Source: Protea cynaroides
Lineage: Eukaryota; Streptophyta; Magnoliopsida; Proteales; Proteaceae
Direction: 5' to 3'
Length of the DNA stretch: 64,000 bases
NCBI GenBank assembly: GCA_028583415.1
Contig: CM053270.1
Span: 59,857,117-59,921,116, forward strand
Under the pieces are notes generated by a model. The model was given only the letters and a program-made list of their open reading frames with translations. It searched no databases and was not told the origin of the DNA. Shown in pieces: positions 55,866-64,000 of the stretch. A program made the translations under genes and the position numbers. Within the stretch, counting starts at the first letter, position 1; each line of letters begins with the position of its first letter.

Positions 55866-57349
55866 GTACCGATCGACCGGTATGGTCTACGCAGCAGACC
55901 ACTTAGATCCAGAAACGGATCTTTGCGGATCCCACTTTCCAAATTTCGAACCGATTGACTTTCCTAATCCTAGGAGGCTTCCTAAACCTAATTCTAGCCT
56001 ATATAAACCCCTATAAACCTCCTAGAAACCTTCCATTGATCCTAACAAACCCTAGAGAGGAGAAGGAGTTTGGAGAAGGAGAAGGAGCTAGGAAGAAGAA
56101 GGAAGAGCCGCCGTTTCCGTTCGACGACGCACTCCTTACGCCAGTCGACGGTAAGTGTTTAAACCCTCTCTCTCACATTATGACTCTAGGATGGTTGGGT
56201 TGCTTGGATCAATACCATGCAAAGCAGGTATTGACCTAAATCCTACTTTGCCGTCAAACCCTAATTTAATCAATAAACCTTAGATTTGAGTTCTAGGATG
56301 AATACCATCAAAACTAGACTTGAATGGAGTTGGAAACAACTCTAACTCAAAGCTCAGACTTAGAATGTGTAGGAGGAACCCTGGAATCAATTGAGAATGA
56401 TCGACGGCAGTCGAAAAACCAAGCGTATGGTCTTTCGGAGACATATCGGTCGACCATACCGGTCATAGGTCATGCGACCGGTACTGTGACCGGTACCTCT
56501 CGAGGAGTAGCCTGTGGGGACCGGCTGACCATACCGGTCGCCAGTTTTCCCCACAGAGCTGCGATCGGTACCTCCGACTGGTCAGCTCTGTGAGGTGTAT
56601 TTCATAACCCCGTTGGTTTTCGACCAACGTAAACCCTAAGAAACTATTCTAATTGAACCCTAATATTATGTAGGACCTTGTGGTAGCACGTTTGGATCTT
56701 GCGACGTGGAGCAATCTGTCGAACGAGCGTCAAGTAAGGGAATCGGACCTAAACCCTAATAATTAATGGACAGTAAACTATTGTAAATCACAATGAATAT
56801 GTGGATTGGTGTTTGTGCATATTGCATGTCATCCTTTACTTTCAGCTATTATTATTGTTCATGCATACTCGCTATGCTAGGATGTGATTGCTAGACATGT
56901 GATTGTTTTCGTTGGTGTGTGGAATGGGAAGGGCCTGGGGTCTGGGATCATTCCTCACACTGGCACTTTTTTGTAGTATTCTATCTTAGCATACTTGGTG
57001 CGGATAGGGTATCAGGGGGAGGTTGTGGCACTGTGGTCTCCGGCCTGGCCACCACGCTCTAGCTCTATCTCTATGCCGCAGGGAGTGATGTTGGGATAGA
57101 GTCTACTTGCGTATTGTTCTGTCTTAGTATGCTTGGTGCAGGTAGGGTATCAGGGGGAGGTCGTGGCACTGTGGTCTCTAGCCTGGCCACCACGCTCTAG
57201 CTCTATCTCTATGCCGTAGGGAGCTGTGCTGGGATAGAGCCTACAGTGATGAAATATATGATTGATTAGTTGCGAGCCCAATTTGCAAGCCCTAGGCAGT
57301 AGGGGCTTATGTATTGGTATGGGTAGAGTATCAAGGGAGGTAGTGGATG
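55866..57349 (+). repeat. Family B LTR, part 2
   Basis: Continues the LTR after element A. TATATAAA at 56000-56007. ACCGGTCG motifs lie before (about 55866-55885, plus 43930-43945) and after (56440-56585) the TATA box. It is interrupted at 57349 by a solo LTR (family C). Confidence 0.85.
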
Positions 57350-58869
57350 TGATAAGTGTATAATTTTATATTTTTTTATTCCTTTTGCATTATGATTTTT
57401 AGGGTGTTTTATATCTTATTGAGCTTAATAGAATTTATTTTATGAGTTTGGTATATTTTAGAAATCTTGTTAATTAATTAATAAAAGATGAAAATTCTAG
57501 CACTCTTAATAATAACGTTTTGAATTTCATGTAGGATTCTGACATGGAAAGAGTTCGTTTGGGCTTCCAAATGTGATTTTAAAATCTAATCTGAAAAATT
57601 GATCCAAATCTAAACCAGAGAAGGAAGGTTGCTACACACGAAAGGTTCACTATTGGAAGGCCTTGATTGATTATTGGAAATCTTGAGGAGAATATACACA
57701 ACTATGGAATCTTACAAAATTTGGTAGATTTGGGGGTGACAATTGTTTAATAATGGAATGATTTTCATCTAATCTAGGAACGAAGATTTTGTTTAATTTT
57801 TATTTCCATGTAATAAGGTTGTCAAATCTAGGCATACCAATTTTAGTCTTGTATTTTGGCTATTTAAACAATGTAAAGCCTATGTAAAGAGCATTCAAGA
57901 GTGATTGAGAAAGAAGACAATGGTTGAAGAACAACTCTCTTTCTTTTGTGTTCTTGAATAAGTCATGTGTGGCTAATTTTCTTATCTTTGGTTAGACGGA
58001 GCTGAAGCCATCATTGTAAACTTGTGAGACTTGTTTTATTTATTGATTTTTAATTGAATATTTATTTTTCTTCCAATTTATGTGTATAATGATTGATGAA
58101 TGGGTTGATTAGGAGTACTGCTAATTGATTTATTTATTTAATTAATTGTTATATTAAAATTGAATTGCTATCAATTGATTCTATGTCAGTGGCAATGGGA
58201 ATTAATGTTAATGGACAAGTTAATGTTATATTTCTAGGAGAAATCAGATTAAAATAATTAAACCACGCTGGTGTGTGCTTAACGTTTAATTTCAATCGTC
58301 TTTCCAATTGTTATTGTTATTCTTGAATCAAATCGAGAGCCTAGTCTTGAGATTGATTTAAGAGTAAGGGTGCTATTAATAAGCTATATTTTAATAGACC
58401 AATCTTAAGAAAAGACTAAGGATTTTAGGCCTAGTCCTAATTTTCTTGATTGATTATTCAATTGGAATTGATTATCCTTTATGTCGATGAACAAGTTTAT
58501 GAAGATGGTGTAAGTATCCTTTTGACCGAAGTTTTCTCTTATTGGTTTAATCTTTGATATTTGTATTACCTTGCTCTTTATTCTTGCATTTTAGATAATT
58601 AATTACTGTTCTTTTCTACTGCAAACATACCCACCCTCCATACATAGAATAGCCAATGAAGTTGTGCTAATAAGATTAATCATAATCTGTTTTAGTACAA
58701 CAATTGGTTACTTTCTGAGTCTTATTTTATTTTCATTTATTTTTTTTCTCTCTTTAGGTTAATTAAACATTTTAATCTTGATCATACAATCCTTGTGGGT
58801 TCGACTCTTACTTGCTACTATCTACGTTTCAAAGTAAGGTAATTAAATTTGAGCGCTCGACACGCATCA
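57350..58869. mobile_element. Solo LTR, family C (1.5 kb)
   Basis: Runs TGATAAGTGTATAA to GACACGCATCA and is flanked by GGATG at 57345-57349 and 58870-58874. The near-terminal phrase GGGTTCGACTCTTACTTGC recalls LTRs common in plants. AT-rich, no coding sequence. The orientation and superfamily are uncertain. Confidence 0.82.
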
Positions 58870-59523
58870 GGATGCCTTAGCTCTATCTCTATTCCATGAT
58901 GGGTGCATGTGGGTCGGCAGCGGTGTGATCTACTGTGTGATGCTACACACTCGTGTATAGAGGTGCGGTGGCCGCCAACCCTTTCTATAGCACATTGCAA
59001 ACTTAAATCAGACCACAACATAAAATGATTGTTACTCATGCATATAATATTGATACACTGTCTGATTGTCTTGCTGAGCTAAGTTGTGAGCTCACCCTTT
59101 GTATATATACTATTTTTAGATGTTGATGCAGGTTACACAGTGGACGACTATATGACAGCTCCGGCGTATGGAGGTGTTGCTGCTCTGGACGTACAGGCAG
59201 GAGAGGACGAGCATGACGCTTCATGCGAGTGCCCTTTCTGCGTGTACCTTTGATTTTATTTTATTTGTTTTAGTTATTTTTAAAGTGATGTAAAGATATT
59301 TAATTACGTTTGGAATTGGGATAATTGAATACTTTTAAATTTATCAATAGAATACTCCATTTATTTATTTAAAGACTTCCGCTGTATTTATTATATTCTG
59401 ATTGTGGTTATGTGCAATGGTTTGTATGAGTGGACACAGTCTTATTGAGATCCTGGTGTGAACCGTTGGTTCAGTGACGGTTCACTCACACCATTCTGGT
59501 TGGTTCAGAATTGGGGTATGATA
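58870..59523 (+). repeat. Family B LTR, part 3
   Basis: Completes the LTR, ending GGGGTATGATA (expected GTGTGACA). Without insertions the LTR is about 2.29 kb. Confidence 0.85.
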
Positions 59524-59526
59524 ACT

Positions 59527-59538
59527 TGGTATCAGAGC
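59527..59538 (+). promoter_or_regulatory. Primer-binding site, element B (initiator tRNA-Met)
   Basis: TGGTATCAGAGC, three bases after the LTR end, the same spacing as in element A. Confidence 0.92.
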
Positions 59539-59880
59539 TCTCGGGCTCTGTCCAACAGATCATATTGCACTTAACTAAGTCGATGAACTGAGATAGGAAA
59601 AATTAAAAGCTTTAATAAGAACACACCTTAAGCATTGTTTGATACCTGAGATTATATAAGAAAGAGCATAACATGCTATATTAAATATGGAATTAATAAG
59701 TGCTAGATAAGCAAAAAACATAAATTACTATTAAAACATTCAAGAGTGATAAGTTCAAAGTGCTACAGGGTACGGTCCACAAGCCAGACAGTTACCCTGT
59801 TATATAAACTGTAAAGAGAGAGAAAAATAAGAAGACAATCATGGGGTAGCAGGCCTAGGAGGAATAGGGTTAGCAATATC

Positions 59881-61068
59881 TTAATCCCGCTCGTAAGCGA
59901 CCCTAAGCCAGTGCACCTGATCCTGAGTGACTCTGAAGCTGCGAGCCAAGTGCCCCAAGTCACGGCTCATCTCACGCTGAGCGTCCCTGAGCTCCGTGAA
60001 CATACCCATCACGATGTCAGGAGGAGGCTGAGATGGTCCCGCTGCATAGGTGAGCTGTGGTGCTGGTGCTGGAACATCCTCCATATGATCATCGCCACCC
60101 TCGTCATCACCCGCTACCTCTACTGCATGAGCAGCATTGGCTGCTGCTGCTACTGCTGCCGCGGCTGCTACCCTCCTGAGTGGGCGAGGGCGAGCCTCCA
60201 AATCCTCATCGCTGATCGGCAGGTTATCCATCTACATCCGCAAGATGGCATCCCAGTCGATGTCAGAGGTCATAGTGTCCTCCACAGCGATCTCACCCCT
60301 CATGTTCACTCGTAGTTGCTGTAGGAGAGTAGTGATGAGCCGGCCATAAGGAAGGTTACTGGCCTGACCGGGTAGTGTAGCCTGATGCATGGTCCTGATT
60401 ATGATATAGGGAAGGCAAACCCGCTCCCCAGTGCAAATGCAGTAAGTCAGGTACTGAGTGAGCTGAGATAACTCACTATAATGGCCGCTCTGGGGCACAA
60501 TGTCGTGCTGGATGATGCGGCTATAAACTCGAGGCAAGGGCTTCAAACTAGCAGCCTTCATGGGCACCCCCAGGTTGAGAAGTTGCTCGGAGATCTCCTG
60601 GCGCAGATCATCAGTGAGAAAGCCCTTCATCTTAGGGGCACAGTAGACTAAGTCCCCATCTTTGGGAATCCCCAGAAGATCAGCAAGCTAATGGGTGTCG
60701 AAGGAGATGGGGACACCCTTGACGTAACTAGTAATGCGGAGCGCTCGACATTGATTGAAGTCGTCGACATCCCCATCTATTTCCAAGTTGGCATAAAAAT
60801 GTTTGACAAGGTTGGGACGGGTAGTCGTCGTGTATGTGATGACCGACAACCAACCAAGCCTGCCAAAAGTGGCCTCCACATTGAACCGCTGCAACTGCTC
60901 CAAATTTACACACCGCCCAGACTCGATATTTTTTCCCTCGAACCAAGGGAAGCGGGCTTGTGCCGCCTCAGATCGAAACCAATGCTCATCGAGCTGTGGT
61001 ATAGGCGGGTGGGGAAGGTGCATGCCTAGACCATAGGAGCGCTTGCCAGCACCTCTGCGTGGAGCCAT
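59881..61068 (-). pseudogene. Antisense ORF (aORF) of chromovirus B, two nonsense codons
   Basis: One continuous minus-strand frame of 395 codons broken by two TAG codons (about 60687 and 60232) with no frameshift. It opens MAPRRGAGKRSYGLG and contains FNVEATFGRLGWLSVITY, FYANL, RITSYVKGVPISFD and PQSGHYSELSQLTQYLTYC, aligning along its whole length with the element A aORF. Over 49 aligned residues around the last motif I count 36 identities. The Ala-rich acidic linker and a C-terminal coiled-coil-like tail are also kept. The start is supported by the acceptor five bases upstream. The first stop stands where element A has CAG (Gln). Confidence 0.82.
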
Positions 61069-61073
61069 TAGAG

Positions 61074-61500
61074 CTGCAAAACAAGGAAAAACAAGGAGAA
61101 ATGGTTAAAATTATCGAAATTTCGACAGCATAACGACAGCAAATTAAGAAAAAGCCTTCGAACTCACCCAAAAACATGGGGAGGAGGACTTACGTAACCC
61201 CCATACACTTCATGGAATCCAACCATTCACCAATTGAACAAGAATTTTGAGAAATTTAAGAAAAATCGATTTTTTGTCAAAACCTAGGTCAAAACTAGAA
61301 AATTTTGATTTTTCCTAAAACCTTTCGGTGGAACCTCAAATTAGTTGAGGGCTTTTGTTCTTAGGGGTCCCTAAACCCTTTTTAAACCGAAGGGAAAGAG
61401 TTCCTACGGTTAGAATCTTCCAATCAATGAAAACCATAGTTTTAAGCTTAAAACCATGAAAAAATGATATGAAAATGATGAATGGAAGGAGAGAACTTAC
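61074..61500 (-). other. Predicted 5'-UTR intron of antisense gene, element B
   Basis: Minus strand CTCCAA|GTAAGT to TTGTTTTGCAG|CTCTA, five bases before the start codon, as in element A. Length 427 bp against 442 bp in A. Confidence 0.65.
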
Positions 61501-61649
61501 TTGGAGGCGATGTTCTAAGTCTTGATCGGAAGAAAATGACTTCTAGGATCACCGGTCGGACTGTAGCAACTCACGAGCCAGAGAGAAATCGCCACCGGAG
61601 AGAAGGAGAAGAGAAAAGTGAGAATTTTTCTCACTTTTTGCGACTTTTA

Positions 61650-61825
61650 AGAAGGTTTTGGGCATACCGATTGACGGTTTGCCCATACCGGTCGACCGGT
61701 ACCCCAAGAGGGCCGCGACCGCTATGTCTCGGTCAGAATAAACATTCTGACCGGTTGACATACCGGTCGCCCAACCCTCTATAGTATCGCGACCAGTATG
61801 TCGCGACCGGTCAACTGAAAAAAAA
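61650..61825 (-). promoter_or_regulatory. ACCGGTCG motif cluster upstream of antisense gene, element B
   Basis: Seven or so copies of ACCGGTCG/GACCGGT variants within about 150 bases, in the interval between the divergent starts of aORF and gag. It is the same motif that flanks the TATA box of the family B LTR, and it is absent from element A. Confidence 0.55.
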
Positions 61826-61968
61826 AAAAACAGAAAAATGTTTTTTTTTTAAATTAAGTTTCCATTTCGACTTTCTGCCTTGTTTGTTAAAGACTAACAC
61901 TATTATGACTATTCGACTGTACCTTATGTGTTATGTATTTGTCTCAGATCCAAACAGATTAGTCTGAG

Positions 61969-63255
61969 ATGGTAGGCGGAAATGGTCGAAGAGGCCCACG
62001 AAAGCGTCACCACTCCAGGGTGCGCCAAACTGAGAAAAACGTGGAAGCTAGATATGTTCAAGAGCAAAACCAAAATCCGGAGAGTGAAGAAGGGCAGATT
62101 CCCAGGCACCCACCAATTTGCCCGGCCCTCCTCACACGAATTCTGAAACGATAGTGACTAATTTGGTTTACCAGATGGAAGCCCAGCAGAAGACATTCCT
62201 GGATGAGATGCTGAAGATGTTCAAACCACCAGGATATATCCCCACAGAGGTCACACCTGAACATAGGGGAAATAACACCACATTGCTAAGGGATGGTAGC
62301 TCTGGGTCAATGGGCCAAGGACAAAATTTACAACCACCGCATCAGTTTCCATCGTCGTCTGCTTACCAGGGAGCCTACCCGTACCCACCACCATGGTATG
62401 GAATGAATACACAGGGGCAGCACGATCTGAGCCGAGCAGTGGATAGGTTTTTGAAGTTGAAACCCCCTACTTTCACAGGGAAACCAGGAAAACCGTTATG
62501 GCATGCACAATGGGTTGCTGAGATGGAGAAGAATTTCTGTCTGATGACATGTTCTGAGGATGAGAAGGTACTGTTTGCCACACATATGCTCAAAGAGGAC
62601 ACAAACGCCTGGTGGAATTCTACACGGGTGTATTTGGAGACAAAACACACTCAGATTGATTGGGCAGTGTTCAAGGGATCCTTCTTTGATAAATATTTTC
62701 CGAAGAGCTTTAAAGATCAGATGGAGAAAGAATTCCTCAACCTACATCAATCTCAGTCTACTGTGGATGTTTACCAGCAAAGGTACGAAGAGCTATTTTT
62801 CTTCGCACCGGCAAGTATGCAAGAAGAAGAAACCAAGACTCGTAGATTCACTATGGGATTACGAGGGAGCATCAGAGAGCACATCTTGGGTCTGGAAAAG
62901 AAGGTATATAATGAGGCTGTACAGGTTGCCAGAGTGATCGAGTCAAGTCAAAAGGATAGTTTCTTTGCACAGAATAGGGGACTGAAGAGATCAGCTACTG
63001 AGACTTCAGGTGGCGGCAATAATAAACCATTCCGCCCATATAGGGCTCAGACCACCATGGTGCCTATAAGAAACACCACTGCACCACCACCGCCACAGTT
63101 CGCTGGACAAAACCCAAACATTAAATGTTTCAACTATCAGCAACTGAGTCATATTGAAAAGACCTGCACTCTACCTAAGAAACAAACTCCACAACAAGAA
63201 AAGGTATTTGCAGTCACCACTGAAGAGGCAGTTGCATCACCTGATGTGGTCACTG
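61969..63255 (+). CDS. Element B gag (one frameshift near the N-terminus)
   Basis: Starts MVGGNGRRGPRKRHHS. A one-base shift near 62105-62118 moves it into the long open frame that begins near LPGPPH in homologous alignment with A. The capsid-type region (FLKLKPPTFTGKPG, EFLNLHQSQSTVDVYQQRYE) and the zinc knuckle CFNYQQLSHIEKTC are intact in frame; again the second cysteine is tyrosine. Unspliced, gag ends at 63281 after a short tail. Spliced at 63255 it would run into protease. Gag is much better preserved here than in element A. Confidence 0.88.
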
Positions 63256-63349
63256 GTATGATTCTATCCCTTCCTATTTAGCTTTCTATTTTATTGTGTG
63301 TGAGCAAGTAGAACTAAGGGATAACTAATTTCAAAAACTGTAAATATAG
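63256..63349 (+). other. Predicted gag-pol intron of element B (94 bp)
   Basis: CACTG|GTATGA to AAATATAG|CTGG. ATAACTAAT is a plausible branch site. Since 94 is not a multiple of three, gag and protease are in different frames unless this segment is removed, and removal joins them in phase. An alternative acceptor nine bases upstream (now CTG, perhaps once CAG) also keeps phase. Confidence 0.5.
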
Positions 63350-64000
63350 CTGGTATACCTGCCAGAGTACTCTTTGACTCTGGGGCCACGCACTCATTTG
63401 TTTTTATTTCTTTCGGGAAGTGAATGGAATTACCTGTCAAGCATCTAAACCAAAGCTTGATAGTTCGCTCCCCACTAGGAGTCGAAGTGGCGTTGAACAA
63501 ATATTTTGGACCATGTACAGTTAGCATTGACGGCCGAGATCTAGAAGCTAATCTGGTTCAACTCGAGATGGAAGACTTTGATGTCATCTTGGAAATGGAT
63601 TGGTTAGGCCAGCATTCAGCCAACTTATTATGTGGTGAAAAGAAGCTTGTGCTTAAAGACGAAAAAGGAAAAGAGTTTAGCTTCACCGGGACCAAGTTAC
63701 CCAGGAAGCGGAAGCTGATTCTATCTGTCCTAAAAGCTAAGAGATGCTTAGAGAAGGGAGGAGTGGGGTACCTAGTGTCTGTGGTCGACATCACTGCCGA
63801 GGTGCCAAGGATGGAAGATCTAGATGTGGTACGAGAGTTTCCAGATGTGTTTCCAGAGGATCTCCCAGGTCTACCTCCAGATAGGGCTACAGAGTTCGTG
63901 ATAGACCTAATGCCAGGGTCGGCACCAGTGTCTAAAGCACTGTACAGGATGGCCCCTACTGAATTGAAGGAGTTGAAGACTCAATTACAAGAATTATTAG
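63350..64000 (+). pseudogene. Element B pol, N-terminal part (protease and start of RT), partial
   Basis: Begins with the protease leader and active site VLFDSGATHSF (about 63366-63400, intact). A TGA follows at 63420-63422, then LNQSLIVRSPLGVEV, DFDVILEMDWL and the linker to reverse transcriptase (VVDITAEVPRMEDLDVV, FPEDLPGLPPDRA). It runs off the window at 64000 just before the RT palm. The single stop is of the CGA-to-TGA kind. Confidence 0.85.

Larger units (their letters stand above)
59527..64000 (+). mobile_element. Family B chromovirus internal region (continues beyond window)
   Basis: PBS, antisense gene, gag and the beginning of pol in the same arrangement as element A. The right side is cut by the window edge, so the remaining pol domains and 3' LTR cannot be seen. 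Confidence 0.9.

Overview
This is a nuclear window from a flowering plant, probably a dicot or other non-grass. It carries a Phloem-Protein-2-type F-box gene, a plant WD40 gene fragment, plant LTR retrotransposons primed by initiator tRNA-Met, and AT-rich spacers with long homopolymers. It is almost entirely transposon-derived. The only near-complete host gene is the F-box gene at 39434-40508, and it has an apparent one-base frameshift. I see no rRNA, tRNA or CRISPR.

Layout. 1-7980: AT-rich spacer with CACTA-like subterminal repeats, a fragment of a BONZAI/copine gene, a (TC)n tract, a 583-bp foldback element and a short tandem array. 7981-10335: a solo LTR (family E). 10590-17640: a decayed Tat-lineage Ty3/gypsy element. 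Its pol is on the minus strand and an intron-containing antisense gene is on the plus strand. 17700-20243: two exons of a WD40 gene, a CACTA-like terminus, a Mutator-like MITE and a truncated F-box first exon. 11862-20243 is one unit of a tandem duplication. The second unit runs 20242-39605, ends inside the intact F-box exon 1, and has been inflated by solo LTRs: family A at 20968-23220, and family B at 23647-31612, which is itself split by a 5.6-kb Tat/Ogre-like LTR (family D) at 25089-30678. 41090-43721: two LINE fragments. 43722-64000: a family B gypsy element whose LTR is split by a complete 11.9-kb family A chromovirus (43946-55865, minus strand) and by a solo LTR (family C, 57350-58869). 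Its gag-pol runs off the right edge. Every insertion with both ends visible has a target-site duplication, read directly and listed below.

How the parts work together. Families A and B are related chromoviruses. Each carries, between the 5' LTR and gag, a divergently transcribed antisense gene with a 5'-UTR intron. Each also has a GT-AG segment between gag and protease whose removal would join the reading frames. In each family a short CpG-containing motif specific to that family (GGTCGA in A, ACCGGTCG in B) is clustered on both sides of the LTR TATA box and again upstream of the antisense gene. Family E has the same LTR layout with a third motif (TTGTCCGGT). This combination of a conserved antisense protein and fast-changing matched motif arrays is the most interesting signal here. 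It is reminiscent of transposon-encoded anti-silencing factors, but that function is inference.
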